Shown: positions 9,386 through 19,149 of the stretch, in pieces
Numbering within the stretch: position 1 is the stretch's first letter
How the letters are laid out: each line of letters opens with the position of its first letter
Assembly: GCA_020628475.1 (NCBI GenBank)
Contig: JAHDFB010000009.1
Span: 1-58,448, forward strand
From: Saprospiraceae bacterium
Lineage (GTDB): Bacteria > Bacteroidota > Bacteroidia > Chitinophagales > Saprospiraceae
Reading direction: 5' to 3'
DNA: 58,448 nucleotides
Notes under the pieces: generated by a model
What the model was told of the DNA's origin: nothing
Databases searched by the model: none
What the model saw: only the letters and a program-made list of their open reading frames with translations
Translations under genes and position numbers: made by a program

Positions 9386-10345
9386 CTATCCAGCTTTAGC
9401 TTTTTTTATAGCCTCGTTTAGACGAGGAACAACATCAAATAGATCACCTACGACACCATAGTCAGCAGCTTTGAAAAATGGCGCTTCAGGATCTTTATTG
9501 ATGACAACAATGACTTTTGAATTATTCACTCCAGCCAAATGTTGTATGGCCCCTGAAATACCAATGGCAATATAAAGGTTTGGTCTGATAGCAACACCCG
9601 TTTGTCCTACGTGCTCATGATGAGGTCTCCAATCAGCGTCAGCTACAGGTCGTGAACATGCTGTTGTTGCACCCATCGTTTCTGCCAATTCTTCGATGAT
9701 CCCCCAATTTCCAGGATCTTTCATTCCTCTACCGGCACTTACAACTAATTCTGCTTCTGGAAGCGGAACCGTTCCTTCGACAGTTTTAGTTTCGACAACA
9801 GTTAGTTTAGATGCCTCCAATTCAATATCAGATGGTACCACTTCACCGGCAGCATTAACCACTTCAGGAGCCAAGGCATTCCCTATTAGACTGAGTACTT
9901 TAACCTCAGAGTCCATACTATACGTGGAGATTGCCTTTCCACTAAACAATGACTTGGTGACTTTAAACCCGTCTGAAACATCTGGTAATTGATTCACGGC
10001 AGTTACTAATCCAGCATCTAACCGAATCGCTAATCGACCTGCCAATGATTTACCTTGAGATGAATGCGATAAAATAATAACTTTTGCACCGATATTCTTT
10101 GCAAATGTTCCGATAGCCTTCGAAAACTGTTGACTATCAAAATCCACTGTGGAAGCAGATGCAATTTGATGAATTTTTGATGCTCCATACTTTCCTAAAT
10201 CCGAAACATTGGATACACTACCCACTGTAATGGCATGACAATCAGTCCCCATTTCAGCAGCCAATTTATGCCCATAATGAACTGCCTCAAAAGCAGATTT
10301 CTTTACGGTACCTTTAAAATTTTCAGCAAATACTAATACTGACAT
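9386..10345 (-). CDS. etfA: Electron transfer flavoprotein alpha subunit
   Basis: The FAD-binding subunit of the ETF heterodimer, which takes electrons from acyl-CoA and other dehydrogenases and passes them to the quinone pool. The 319 residues match the family. The C-terminal FAD domain shows VVSAGRGM, the segment [40 protein letters not shown] and a final [11 protein letters not shown] then [14 protein letters not shown]. The gene follows etfB with a 55-base spacer in the order etfB-etfA. Together with the acyl-CoA carboxylase subunit further right it points to branched-chain or fatty acid catabolism. Confidence 0.95.
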   Translation of the reverse strand: MSVLVFAENFKGTVKKSAFEAVHYGHKLAAEMGTDCHAITVGSVSNVSDLGKYGASKIHQIASASTVDFDSQQFSKAIGTFAKNIGAKVIILSHSSQGKSLAGRLAIRLDAGLVTAVNQLPDVSDGFKVTKSLFSGKAISTYSMDSEVKVLSLIGNALAPEVVNAAGEVVPSDIELEASKLTVVETKTVEGTVPLPEAELVVSAGRGMKDPGNWGIIEELAETMGATTACSRPVADADWRPHHEHVGQTGVAIRPNLYIAIGISGAIQHLAGVNNSKVIVVINKDPEAPFFKAADYGVVGDLFDVVPRLNEAIKKAKAG

Positions 10346-10400
10346 ATATCTTTTTTTTCTATTATTTTTTAAATATTAAATGTAATCAACGAGCACCCTA

Positions 10401-11141
10401 TTAAAGGACCTTTTCTACATCCTTTAATAATTGTACCAATTCATCCATATTCTCTGGATCAATCAATTTAACACCGGACTTTCCAGCAGGAAGCTCATAC
10501 TGATCGATAGAAACTTTCGCCTCCACCTCTACCGGTTCAACCACTTCTAATGGTTTTCTTTTGGACATCATAATAGCCTTCATATTTGGAATTCGTTGCT
10601 CTGCCATTCCTTTAGCAGCAGAAATCCCAAAAGGAGCATTGACTTTAAGTGCCTGTACACCTCCCTCAATATCTCGCTCACATAAAAATGCATCGCCATC
10701 TTTATCCAATTTACTAGCAAAAGAAATGTATGGTATGTCCAACATTTCTGTTACCATCGGTCCTATTTCAGAACCATTGTAGTCGATGGTTTCCTTCCCA
10801 AAGAAAATAATATCTTGGGGGTTTTCCGAAGCATAGTTCGCTATTTGTTTCGCTACAAATAAAGAACTTGAAGGGTTCGCATTGACCCGTACCGCTTTGT
10901 CAGCTCCTATAGATAAGGCTTTTCTTATAATAATATCGGAGGATGATTCACCCACGTGAATGACGGTTACTTCTCCACCATTTTGCTCTTTAAATTCCAC
11001 CGCTCTAACCAAAGCGTACCATTCGTCATATGGATTCATAATGTACTGTACTCCATCCGAATTAAACTGCTTACCATCTTCTGTAAAAGATATTTTTGCA
11101 GTAGTCTCGGGAGTTCTACTAATACATACTAATAATTTCAT
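10401..11141 (-). CDS. etfB: Electron transfer flavoprotein beta subunit
   Basis: The AMP-binding subunit of ETF, 246 residues, normal length. It begins MKLLVCISRTPET, has the NPYDEWYALVRAVE segment typical of the family, then GEVTVIHVG, the GADKAVRV strand, DIIFFGKETIDYNGSEIGP and the KAIMMSKRKPLE signature near residue 190. It is the first gene of a leftward cluster with etfA and probably the DUF151 and aldolase genes. A weak promoter -7 match (TATATTTG read on the minus strand) lies at 11241-11248, without a partner -33 element. Confidence 0.95.
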   Translation of the reverse strand: MKLLVCISRTPETTAKISFTEDGKQFNSDGVQYIMNPYDEWYALVRAVEFKEQNGGEVTVIHVGESSSDIIIRKALSIGADKAVRVNANPSSSLFVAKQIANYASENPQDIIFFGKETIDYNGSEIGPMVTEMLDIPYISFASKLDKDGDAFLCERDIEGGVQALKVNAPFGISAAKGMAEQRIPNMKAIMMSKRKPLEVVEPVEVEAKVSIDQYELPAGKSGVKLIDPENMDELVQLLKDVEKVL

Positions 11142-11321
11142 CTACTATTCTTATTTGATATTTTGTAATCGGGTAAATTGAATATTTACTATAACATCGT
11201 AGTCCAAAATCAGTTTACCTTATCTATATGTAAATCGCAACAAATATATGCTTATGTTTAATAATAAGACATTATTAATCGCCTTTTTACAACGAAAGCA
11301 TGATTATGTTGTTAGAATTTT

Positions 11322-11732
11322 ATGAAATCCATAATTTGTCTTTGCGCGCTACTATTTATCTGCACCTCAGCACATGCTCAACTGACTCTTCGAATTGACG
11401 GAATAGAAGATACCAGTGGTCAACTTTACATTGGTTTATACAACAAAGCAGACGGCTTTACACAAATTGAAAAAACCTATAAAAATTGGATCGTATCTGC
11501 TGACAAAAAAAGCATCATCTTGACTTTGGAGGATATCAATCCTGGTAAATATGCCATTTCGATTTTTCACGATAAAAACAAAAATGGATTACTGGATAAA
11601 AATTTGCTCGGTATGCCTGTAGAAATTTATGGTTTTTCCAATAATATCCGTCCACGATTTGCAGCCCCCAGTTTTCAAGAATGTGCCTTTCATTTTACAC
11701 AACAGCTCGATTTGACGGTTCAATTACGTTAA
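11322..11732 (+). CDS. Secreted DUF2141 protein
   Basis: A 136-residue exported protein with a clear signal peptide (MKSIICLCALLFICTSAHA, cleavage after AHA). The mature part follows the DUF2141 pattern: a first strand (LTLRIDGI), GQLYIGLYN, a GKYAISIFHDKNKNGLLDKN block, LGMPVEIYGFSNN and an AAPSFQECAFHF strand. The DKNKNGLLD stretch resembles a calcium loop, as in many members. Members are small beta-sandwich proteins of the periplasm or surface with no assigned function. It starts a rightward run of four envelope or accessory genes, although 73 bases separate it from the next. Confidence 0.85.
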   Translation: MKSIICLCALLFICTSAHAQLTLRIDGIEDTSGQLYIGLYNKADGFTQIEKTYKNWIVSADKKSIILTLEDINPGKYAISIFHDKNKNGLLDKNLLGMPVEIYGFSNNIRPRFAAPSFQECAFHFTQQLDLTVQLR

Positions 11733-11805
11733 TTCGCTAGAAAAACCAATATGGTATCAACCCATTCTATTATATTTCCGTTATCTTACTTTTAAATTCA
11801 AATTA

Positions 11806-12507
11806 ATGAGGGCAAAAATCGAATTGGCCATTGTATTACTTGCATTGGGCATCTTTTTTTCAAATTGTTCAACCACTCGTTTTATCGAACCCTTGGAAAA
11901 AGATGAAATCGCGGTTGGAATAAATGCAGGCGGACCTGTCATCGGCTTAGGAGGTAATATCATACCAATTCCATTATCTAGCATATATGTAGGTTATGGC
12001 TACAAAGAAAATTTAACGCTATACGGTGGTCTTCATACAACATCTTTGCTATTTAACAATCTTCAATTTGATGTAGGAGCCAGAAAAAACATTTTCGAAG
12101 GATATTCTATCTACCCATCTATGTCCGTGGCGGGAAGTATCAATGGAATCCTAGGATTCAGAGAATTTAAACCTCGAATTTTCCCTGAAATAAACGTGAA
12201 TGCCTACTGGAAATATGGTCGTTGGAGAAGCTATACAGGAGCACAGACTTGGTTTGATTTTTACAAAAACTTCCAACCCACCTATGGTTTTGGTGGTTTT
12301 TTCGTCCCCGCTATTGTACTTGGTCAAGATGTTAAAATTGGAGATTGGCGCGTAGGTTTAGAATATAAACGCTTGGCCTTTAATGTACCTACTGAAAATA
12401 GCGTGGTCAATTACATCACCTTTGGAGGTATAGGAGCCCAAGGTATTTATGTGAGCTGTTCAAAATCATTTGGTTATAAAAAATTAAAGGAAAATGAAAG
12501 TAACTAA
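11806..12507 (+). CDS. Outer-membrane beta-barrel-like lipoprotein
   Basis: A 233-residue lipoprotein: MRAKIELAIVLLALGIFFSN followed by Cys21. The mature part is built of amphipathic strands rich in Gly and aromatic residues (VGYGYKENLTLYGGLH, GRWRSYTGAQTWFDFY, DWRVGLEYKRLAF), ending close to a terminal aromatic strand, as in small outer-membrane barrels. No named family recognised. Its 3' end overlaps the following hydrolase gene by 14 bases, which suggests translational coupling and that both act in the envelope. Confidence 0.7.
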   Translation: MRAKIELAIVLLALGIFFSNCSTTRFIEPLEKDEIAVGINAGGPVIGLGGNIIPIPLSSIYVGYGYKENLTLYGGLHTTSLLFNNLQFDVGARKNIFEGYSIYPSMSVAGSINGILGFREFKPRIFPEINVNAYWKYGRWRSYTGAQTWFDFYKNFQPTYGFGGFFVPAIVLGQDVKIGDWRVGLEYKRLAFNVPTENSVVNYITFGGIGAQGIYVSCSKSFGYKKLKENESN

Positions 12508-13390
12508 AATCACCCTTTGTCTACTCGTCATTTCCGTATTCAGTCTGACGAGTTGCTTGGATCTTTCGGGTTTATTGTATAATCCGTCGACCCTGGAAGA
12601 GTATAAATACGATGAATTTGATCCAGAAAATAATATCGATTCGAAATACGATGTCCTGGATGGTGAAATTAATGAATTCACTGTTGAATCCGATCTAGAT
12701 GGAGATATAGCCACTATTTACGGTGCCTATATAGGGGATTTATCGACCATTGATGAAGATACGGTCATTCTCTATTGCCACGGCAATGCGGCTCATATGG
12801 ACTTGTATTTTCAACGTACCAAACTATTGTATAATGCTAATGGAAAAAGTAGATATGGCATTTTAACCTTCGATTATAGAGGTTTCGGTCGATCAGAATC
12901 AGTTCCAACAGAAGACGGCATCGTAGCTGACACTAGAGCTATGATTCAATGGCTAAAAGAGCAAGGATTGACAGGAGATAGATTAATAGTTTATGGATTC
13001 TCTCTGGGATCGATTGCCGCAGTAGCAGCCTGTAAACAAGATTTGGGTCTACGTCCGGATAAATTAATGTTGGAAGCCCCCATAGGAAGTATTGATGCGA
13101 TGGCTGAAGATGGCAGTGGCTTGAGTATCCAAGCCTCTTTATTTGCTTCACTAAAAACAAATCATATAGAAGACATTAAGGAGATTGAGCAACCCTTGTA
13201 CTGGATACATGGAGAAAGCGATGACTTCTTGGCAATGTTAACACATGGTCGTCCGATCTTTTTGAATCATGAAGGTGCATTCAAAACCTCTGAATTGGTT
13301 CCAACAGGAAATCATGGCGACACCCCATTTAAACTCGGTATTGAAGAGTATATAACGAGTATTTCTAATTTCATATTACAATCTGAATAA
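12494..13390 (+). CDS. Alpha/beta-hydrolase lipoprotein
   Basis: A 298-residue serine hydrolase-type protein anchored as a lipoprotein (MKVTKITLCLLVISVFSLTS then Cys21). The alpha/beta-hydrolase core shows the oxyanion-region strand VILYCHGNAAHMD (92-104), FDYRGFGRS, the nucleophile elbow YGFSLGS with Ser170, an acid candidate in HGESDDF (Asp243 or Asp244) and a catalytic histidine in PTGNHGD (His274). Relatives are BEM46/DUF1749-like esterases or peptidases. It overlaps the preceding outer-membrane lipoprotein gene by 14 bases and is followed after 6 bases by a TPR gene, so the three are very likely one transcript. The substrate is unknown. Confidence 0.85.
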   Translation: MKVTKITLCLLVISVFSLTSCLDLSGLLYNPSTLEEYKYDEFDPENNIDSKYDVLDGEINEFTVESDLDGDIATIYGAYIGDLSTIDEDTVILYCHGNAAHMDLYFQRTKLLYNANGKSRYGILTFDYRGFGRSESVPTEDGIVADTRAMIQWLKEQGLTGDRLIVYGFSLGSIAAVAACKQDLGLRPDKLMLEAPIGSIDAMAEDGSGLSIQASLFASLKTNHIEDIKEIEQPLYWIHGESDDFLAMLTHGRPIFLNHEGAFKTSELVPTGNHGDTPFKLGIEEYITSISNFILQSE

Positions 13391-13396
13391 TTCGGA

Positions 13397-13717
13397 ATGA
13401 ATAGAAAAGATCAGATCATCTCCATGTTAAAAGATGAACCAACGAGTAGTTTTTTGCATTTTGCCTTGGCCAAAGAATATGAAAAACTCAATGATTTCGA
13501 AGAGGCCATCAAGGAATATGAATGGATTCGTACGCACGATCAAGAATACGTCGGTATGTATTACCATTTGGCGGCAGCCGCTATAGAAATGGATAAAGAT
13601 GAAGCATATATTGAGGCTGTTTTCAAGGAAGGTGAGGCTTACGCCCAAAAATTGGGAGACCAGCATGCTTTTGCCGAGTTACAAAATGCACATATGAATT
13701 GGGAAATCGAGCGCTAA
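13397..13717 (+). CDS. Small TPR protein
   Basis: A 106-residue helical protein without signal peptide, made of tetratricopeptide-like helix pairs: SSFLHFALAKEYEKLNDFEE (residues 17-36) and a second pair around YVGMYYHLAAAAIEMDKDEA, plus a final helical hairpin (FKEGEAYAQKLGDQHAFAEL). The pattern is that of small Bacteroidota TPR proteins. It is the last gene of the envelope cluster, 6 bases behind the hydrolase gene, and its stop is only 5 bases from the stop of the convergent dapF gene. Probably cytoplasmic; partner unknown. Confidence 0.8.
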   Translation: MNRKDQIISMLKDEPTSSFLHFALAKEYEKLNDFEEAIKEYEWIRTHDQEYVGMYYHLAAAAIEMDKDEAYIEAVFKEGEAYAQKLGDQHAFAELQNAHMNWEIER

Positions 13718-13722
13718 TGAGT

Positions 13723-14535
13723 TCAAACATCTAGGTACCATCCCTCACTGACCTTCACTGCTGGCCCTACTAAATAAATCTCTGAAAATGATAATTGATT
13801 CTTTCGGAGGTGAACTTCCAACTCTCCTCCCAGCGCACGTATCGGAATTACATAATCTCCATCCTGAAATCCTTGTTTAATACTCATTGCTATAGCACTT
13901 GCTACAACGCCAGTGCCGCATGAATAGGTTTCATCTTCTACCCCTCTTTCATAGGTTCTAACATGCAAGATATCTCCTTCAATCTCGCAAAAATTAACAT
14001 TGATACCCTCTAATTTATAATGATCACTGTATCTAATTTTCGCTCCTTCTTCTGAAACATTTAAGGATTCAATGGAATCTTTAAAGCTTACATAATGAGG
14101 ACTGCCGGTGTCCAACACAAAAGGCTCTTGACTGCTTTCGATACTGTTTACGTCTTGCATTTTTAAACGAATCGTGCCATTTTTATCCAGAATAGTGGAA
14201 TGATAAATAGCATCCTTAAAGCCGAAGGTTAATTCTTTTGGGCAAGCCGCTAGGCGCAAGCCCTCCATAAAATACGCTAGACTAATACATCGCCCCCCAT
14301 TCCCACACATGGAAGATGGCGCACCATCCGCATTAAAATAATGCATAACAAAATCCAAAGGTTCACTTCCTTTCTCAATTACCATCAAGCCATCAGCCCC
14401 GATTCCAAATCTTCGAGAACACATTTTCTGAATCAAGGCTTTATCCTTTAAATCAATCCATGTTTGATCCAATTGATTGATGATGATAAAATCATTTGCA
14501 GTACCATGAAATTTCGAATAAGGGATTTTATCCAT
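13723..14535 (-). CDS. dapF: Diaminopimelate epimerase
   Basis: Converts LL- to meso-diaminopimelate, the last step before lysine and a peptidoglycan precursor. The 270 residues carry both active-site cysteines: Cys77 in ADGAPSSMCGNGGRC and Cys206 in EDETYSCGTGVVASA. Other family landmarks are KFHGTANDFIIIN at the N-terminus and TGSPHYV near residue 143. The start is 3 bases past the stop of the upstream T9SS gene, so this housekeeping gene seems to ride on the transcript of a secreted giant, unless it has its own promoter inside that gene. It converges with the TPR gene (5 bases apart). Confidence 0.96.
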   Translation of the reverse strand: MDKIPYSKFHGTANDFIIINQLDQTWIDLKDKALIQKMCSRRFGIGADGLMVIEKGSEPLDFVMHYFNADGAPSSMCGNGGRCISLAYFMEGLRLAACPKELTFGFKDAIYHSTILDKNGTIRLKMQDVNSIESSQEPFVLDTGSPHYVSFKDSIESLNVSEEGAKIRYSDHYKLEGINVNFCEIEGDILHVRTYERGVEDETYSCGTGVVASAIAMSIKQGFQDGDYVIPIRALGGELEVHLRKNQLSFSEIYLVGPAVKVSEGWYLDV

Positions 14536-14538
14536 ATA

Positions 14539-17500
14539 CTATTGAACAACAATTCTTCCAGTTAAATGCTGATCTCCTTGATTAAACTCAAGCACATACT
14601 GACCAGCTTCGATATTCAAAGCTACGTTTTCATAATTACTTTGAATACGCTTTGCAAGAATTAATCGTCCATTGATGTCATAAATAGACATATTTACAAT
14701 GTCACTCGTCGGATTTTCGATCTGCAATGATTCTTGTTGACTTAATACATTTGGATAATATCGTAAAGTATTGATGTCTTCTAAAAAGACAGATTCAATT
14801 TTAGATTCAATGATTTCTTCATCGATACCAATTGCTTTGATTTGATAATATACATAACCTGTTAAAGGATCCGTATCAATATATCGAGGCAAATCTTTAG
14901 CTTCGGCATGAGATATTCTTTGAACCATTTGAAAATCAGAACCCTCGGTACGTCTCCATACTTCATAATTGGCTACAGAAGGAATAAAATTCCACTCTAA
15001 TAATATTTGATTCTGAACAATGCTCTGAACATGTAAATCAAGATCAGCAATGGATAAGGCAGGAAATCCTTCCTGAGCAAAAATTAACTTACCGGAAGAT
15101 GTAATTCCTGCTGCTTCGTCATAAATGAGTGTGGTATTATTAACCAAAGTGATAGAATCCGCATCATCAAAAGATGATCCCCACCCGTATTCCCAATAGG
15201 TCGGAACTTTATACAATTTATGAAACTCAGGGTAATCGGTATATAAACTATCGACATACCCAAAATCTCCAATTTCCATATTGACAGGAGCACTGAAATT
15301 CTGATTTGTACCACCATTATTTAATACCCAATAATTCTGACTGATTTGAGTTCCTTCAGGATTTGGCATATCAGGAAGGCTCGTTAATTTAGCAATAGAC
15401 ACGGGACCCATCGGTAAAATATCATCCTGTTCGAAAGTTAATGAAACATCCGCGCAATCAAAGTCGTACGTTCCTGGCATATCAATTACATGCATTTCAG
15501 CACAACCTGAAGCAACCGGAGCATGGGATAATTCTCTTGAAGCCGAATTCATCATATAAGCATGTGAATGCCCTACTCTATCCGTTAATTTTCCTGTAGC
15601 GTTATTTGCTTGGAAATAAGATAACAAACCAGGCAATGGTGTTTGTTGGGTCAAATTCATACATAATCTGATTTCTTCACCGCTTAAAGCACGATCATAA
15701 ATACTGATCTCGTCTAGGTTTCCGCTCAAATATTGTGTAATCGAGAATGCATCTCCGCCCAAATAAAAACTTTCTAACAACTCAACAGGTGCCAAGCTTA
15801 TATCCAATTTTGCCTCGATTCCATTTACATAGAGCCTAACCTCATTACTATTGACAGCCATAGCAACATGTGTCCATGTATTATGAGGAACAATCAATCC
15901 ACTATGATAATTATTATCCAGTTCATCCCATAAATAACTTAATTCTCCCGAAGATCGAAGAATCATTCCAGTACCCTGTGGCCCAGATCGATGTAAAACC
16001 ACCCCAGCCGAATTGTAAATAACACCTTGCCTTTTGACCCAAGCAGTAATCGTCATTTCAGAAAAAGTCTTTTTGTATGGAGGAACCCGACCATAGGCAG
16101 TTCCAGTCAGTTTCAGATTAGATCCTACCACAGAATCAATTTGACAACCATCATGCACCGTTATAAATTGCTGTTGCGTATAACTCGCGCTACTCCCAGG
16201 AAGGGTTACCTGTAATTCAACGGGATATTGTCCGGCCTGTGTATAGACAACTTTGGGATTAATATCTGTCGAATTAAGGGTTTCTGCACCTTCAAAAGTC
16301 CATAAACGAGTAGCATTTTCAGCTACTGGACTCCTATCCAAAAAATAAAAAGTATCTCTTAGACAATCACTTTCACGTTTATCAACCGTGGGTACCGCGA
16401 TGGCAGAACTAGATTCAACAAACGGAATTTCATAGACTCCTCTTGTAGTCGCATTTACCAAAGTCCCTGTTCTATAGTGAGGAAGTAGTTTGGTTGAATA
16501 GGTGCTTGCTGGAATTCCAGAAGCCATTGGTATCCAGTCCGAAGTGTTGTGGGATCTATAGTAGACACCTCTTCTTGTTCCTAAATAAACCAAGCCATTC
16601 GAACCATGTTGATGACTAATATTAGTCGGATATTCTCCGTCCAACGTTGAACTGCTCCAATTCACCCAAGTATCACCACCGTTGGCAGAATAAAACACTT
16701 GTAAGCCATCTAAGTCTAATCCATTCGTTGTTTGCGGCACTCTTGCCAACCAGATTTCAAACGGGTTATGACTACCAATGGTAATATCCATGGCTACCCA
16801 TAAATCTTGATTATTAAACATGCTTGCTGGCGGTGTAACATCCGTGAAAGATTGTCCTCCATTGGTGGATCGCATTACTTTCTTAGGGCTACTAAAGGAT
16901 GGATAATGTACCACATAGATTAGTGCCGGATTGGTTGGTGATTTTTCTATAGCTGTTACTCGGCCCGATCCAAAGGTCTTTAAACGTTCGAAAGTCACCC
17001 CATTGTTTTCTGATTGATACAAACTTCCCGCTTGTCCCAAATAAATATTATTAAAATGAAAAGGGTCTACTACAATTTCACTAGACTCACCAGGAATGAC
17101 ACTGGCATTCGGTTTTCTAGACATAGCTACATTATGTGGTATTTTCATTCGATCCCCGACCAACTCGCGCATACTAGAATGATCATAAATAATAGAATTA
17201 TCTCCATCATTCACAAACGCTCTCACATTATCTCCACTTCTAGTCGAGACCCAATCATTAATATAGGTTTGATTTTCTCTTAAAAAAGTGCCATTATGGT
17301 AGGTCCCACCTACCATAATTTCTTTGTTGAAAAAGCCTATATCAAATCCTTTAAAATCGGTACCTACGATACCATTCATTTGCTTCTCAAAAGTTTGCAG
17401 ATTATCATCAGACATGAATATCCCTCCATCACTTGCTACCCAAACCTTACCGTTATCATAACGTATACAATGAATATCTGCATGTACATAGGTATCCGGA

Positions 17501-18855
17501 TTGTGTTTATAGATAAAATCACTAAGACAACTCATACTGACTCCGCTGTCTTCAGATTTCCATAAATTGATGCCACCTGTAATTAATTGATTGGCATTGT
17601 CTGGGTTTACGGCAAGTGCTAAGTCATAATAATATTGACCGCCATTACTTTGACCGCCACATTCCCACTCCATGATATTCGGATTCGTAGCAGAAGCCTG
17701 ACCTCCATCTGTATTTCCACAACAATTTCGAACCCAGCTTTCACCTAGATTTTCACTTTTATAAATGCCTACCAAACCATCGCCACCATTCATTTTGCCG
17801 ACAGCAATGGTCCATACAGCATCTTCCTGATCGGCTGACACCGCCAATTGAGACCTCCTTTGTTCATCGGTACTCACTGGAATTGGATAACCTTCATCAA
17901 AGCTTTCAAATTGTTCTCCGCTATCCATTGTTCGATGAAAATAAGTACGATTGTCTTTACTTTCAATGGCATATACAATGGAGTGATTAGTAGGATGAAA
18001 GATAACATCCTGAATATTTCCTTCTAAGATTAAATCAAAATTTTCACCGCTATCGGTAGATCTGAAGAGTCCAATGTTGGTGGCTAAGAAAATTTCACTA
18101 ACCACTTCCGAATTAATGATGATCTTATAGGCGCTAAAATAACTATTTTCAAGGGTGGCTCCACCGGTTATCTCCCAATCATATCCTCCATTAATGGTTT
18201 TGTAAAAATTATGATTTGAGCTGAAGTAAATAACACTTGGATTATTCGGTTCATAGGAAGCAGCTTTGACTTCATTAACCAACAAATCCTTGGTGATCAA
18301 TTCCCAAGTACTTGCACCATTACTGGATTTCCATAATCCAGCAGTTGCGGTCCCAGCCAGCATATGCTGTGATAGACCATGACAAAAATCTAGATGATAA
18401 ATATGAGCTGTACCGGGTGTATTACCGGTACCAGCAGCCTCTAGATCCAAATCGTAAGGACCAATCGTAGACCATTGACCTACCGTCTTATTCTGCCAAG
18501 TTTTGTAATCGGACTCATACTTTTGACGGGCCTTCGTATACGCTTTTTTATCTAAAGCGGACGGGTCAAACTGTACGCGACTATGTTTTCTCATCAGGCG
18601 TTTATAAAACTGAGTATGTTGATTTTTAACAAAGGTATTTTCAGCATAATAATCATTATAACTATTAGCTATATACTCTACATTAAATGGTTCGTCATAC
18701 ATGGCCTGAGCCCATGATGGTAAGTTTGGTATTTTGGATGTCGTTGTTTCTGGGCAATAGGTATCCTCCAAGAGAGATACACTTTCTTGTGCTGAAATGG
18801 CAGTATGTAAAAAGATTATTAGCACAGTCAAAGCCCCCTTTGAATGCTTAATCAT
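14539..18855 (-). CDS. Sortilin/BNR-repeat T9SS cargo protein with LamG domain
   Basis: A 1438-residue secreted protein from the ATG at 18855, chosen because it opens a good signal peptide (MIKHSKGALTVLIIFL, cleaved near AQES). The frame extends upstream to 19089 but that part looks non-coding. The mature protein begins with a large region of VPS10/BNR-type beta-propeller repeats (many S-x-D-x-G-x-T-W-like units, such as KSSNGASTWELI, RSTDSGENFDL, KSENLGESWV, YSANGGDTWVNW). A PKD-like segment follows, then a concanavalin/LamG domain (ITAWVKRQG to LSGNLDEISIYDRALS), a fibronectin-like unit and a type IX sorting tail ending in GRIVVQ. Such proteins are surface-exposed adhesins or glycan-binding proteins. 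It precedes dapF by 3 bases. Confidence 0.88.
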   Translation of the reverse strand: MIKHSKGALTVLIIFLHTAISAQESVSLLEDTYCPETTTSKIPNLPSWAQAMYDEPFNVEYIANSYNDYYAENTFVKNQHTQFYKRLMRKHSRVQFDPSALDKKAYTKARQKYESDYKTWQNKTVGQWSTIGPYDLDLEAAGTGNTPGTAHIYHLDFCHGLSQHMLAGTATAGLWKSSNGASTWELITKDLLVNEVKAASYEPNNPSVIYFSSNHNFYKTINGGYDWEITGGATLENSYFSAYKIIINSEVVSEIFLATNIGLFRSTDSGENFDLILEGNIQDVIFHPTNHSIVYAIESKDNRTYFHRTMDSGEQFESFDEGYPIPVSTDEQRRSQLAVSADQEDAVWTIAVGKMNGGDGLVGIYKSENLGESWVRNCCGNTDGGQASATNPNIMEWECGGQSNGGQYYYDLALAVNPDNANQLITGGINLWKSEDSGVSMSCLSDFIYKHNPDTYVHADIHCIRYDNGKVWVASDGGIFMSDDNLQTFEKQMNGIVGTDFKGFDIGFFNKEIMVGGTYHNGTFLRENQTYINDWVSTRSGDNVRAFVNDGDNSIIYDHSSMRELVGDRMKIPHNVAMSRKPNASVIPGESSEIVVDPFHFNNIYLGQAGSLYQSENNGVTFERLKTFGSGRVTAIEKSPTNPALIYVVHYPSFSSPKKVMRSTNGGQSFTDVTPPASMFNNQDLWVAMDITIGSHNPFEIWLARVPQTTNGLDLDGLQVFYSANGGDTWVNWSSSTLDGEYPTNISHQHGSNGLVYLGTRRGVYYRSHNTSDWIPMASGIPASTYSTKLLPHYRTGTLVNATTRGVYEIPFVESSSAIAVPTVDKRESDCLRDTFYFLDRSPVAENATRLWTFEGAETLNSTDINPKVVYTQAGQYPVELQVTLPGSSASYTQQQFITVHDGCQIDSVVGSNLKLTGTAYGRVPPYKKTFSEMTITAWVKRQGVIYNSAGVVLHRSGPQGTGMILRSSGELSYLWDELDNNYHSGLIVPHNTWTHVAMAVNSNEVRLYVNGIEAKLDISLAPVELLESFYLGGDAFSITQYLSGNLDEISIYDRALSGEEIRLCMNLTQQTPLPGLLSYFQANNATGKLTDRVGHSHAYMMNSASRELSHAPVASGCAEMHVIDMPGTYDFDCADVSLTFEQDDILPMGPVSIAKLTSLPDMPNPEGTQISQNYWVLNNGGTNQNFSAPVNMEIGDFGYVDSLYTDYPEFHKLYKVPTYWEYGWGSSFDDADSITLVNNTTLIYDEAAGITSSGKLIFAQEGFPALSIADLDLHVQSIVQNQILLEWNFIPSVANYEVWRRTEGSDFQMVQRISHAEAKDLPRYIDTDPLTGYVYYQIKAIGIDEEIIESKIESVFLEDINTLRYYPNVLSQQESLQIENPTSDIVNMSIYDINGRLILAKRIQSNYENVALNIEAGQYVLEFNQGDQHLTGRIVVQ

Positions 18856-19149
18856 TTGTAACTTTATGTTTTTTAACGTATCAAATAACTCCCATTTAGA
18901 ACAATTCAATAAGATGGATTGCCTAAATAGTAAAATGCCATTACTAAAAGTAAAATATCGGGTAATATTCTGAAAGCCGAATATATTGTTTATTATTTCT
19001 CTTAACGCAACATAATTAATTGCATATATTCGTTGTACTAATATAGAAATAATTTTTATTAGTTGTTTAAAAAAAGTGACCCTTATCAATTTTTTTTTTT
19101 GACAAAACTAGTAACTTTATAACATATTACAATAATATTTAACATATAA
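18856..19149. other. Divergent intergenic region between T9SS cargo and HtrA genes
   Basis: About 290 bases holding the start regions of two divergent genes. A run of 11 T at 19090-19100 leads directly into TTGAC, which could be the -33 part of an htrA promoter, but no clear TAnnTTTG follows at the expected distance. No RNA gene seen. Confidence 0.35.

Noticed and set aside
11241..11248. Promoter for etfB from a TATATTTG match
   Set aside because: The -7 fits but no TTG lies 19 bases upstream, and such AT-rich matches are common by chance; mentioned only with the gene.
18856..19089. 78-codon N-terminal extension of the BNR/LamG gene
   Set aside because: The extension is AT-rich with atypical composition and places the signal peptide internally; the ATG at 18855 gives a standard signal peptide.
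19090..19100. Run of 11 T as phase-variable tract for the HtrA gene
   Set aside because: It lies outside the coding region and a single tract without alternative lengths gives no evidence of phase variation.
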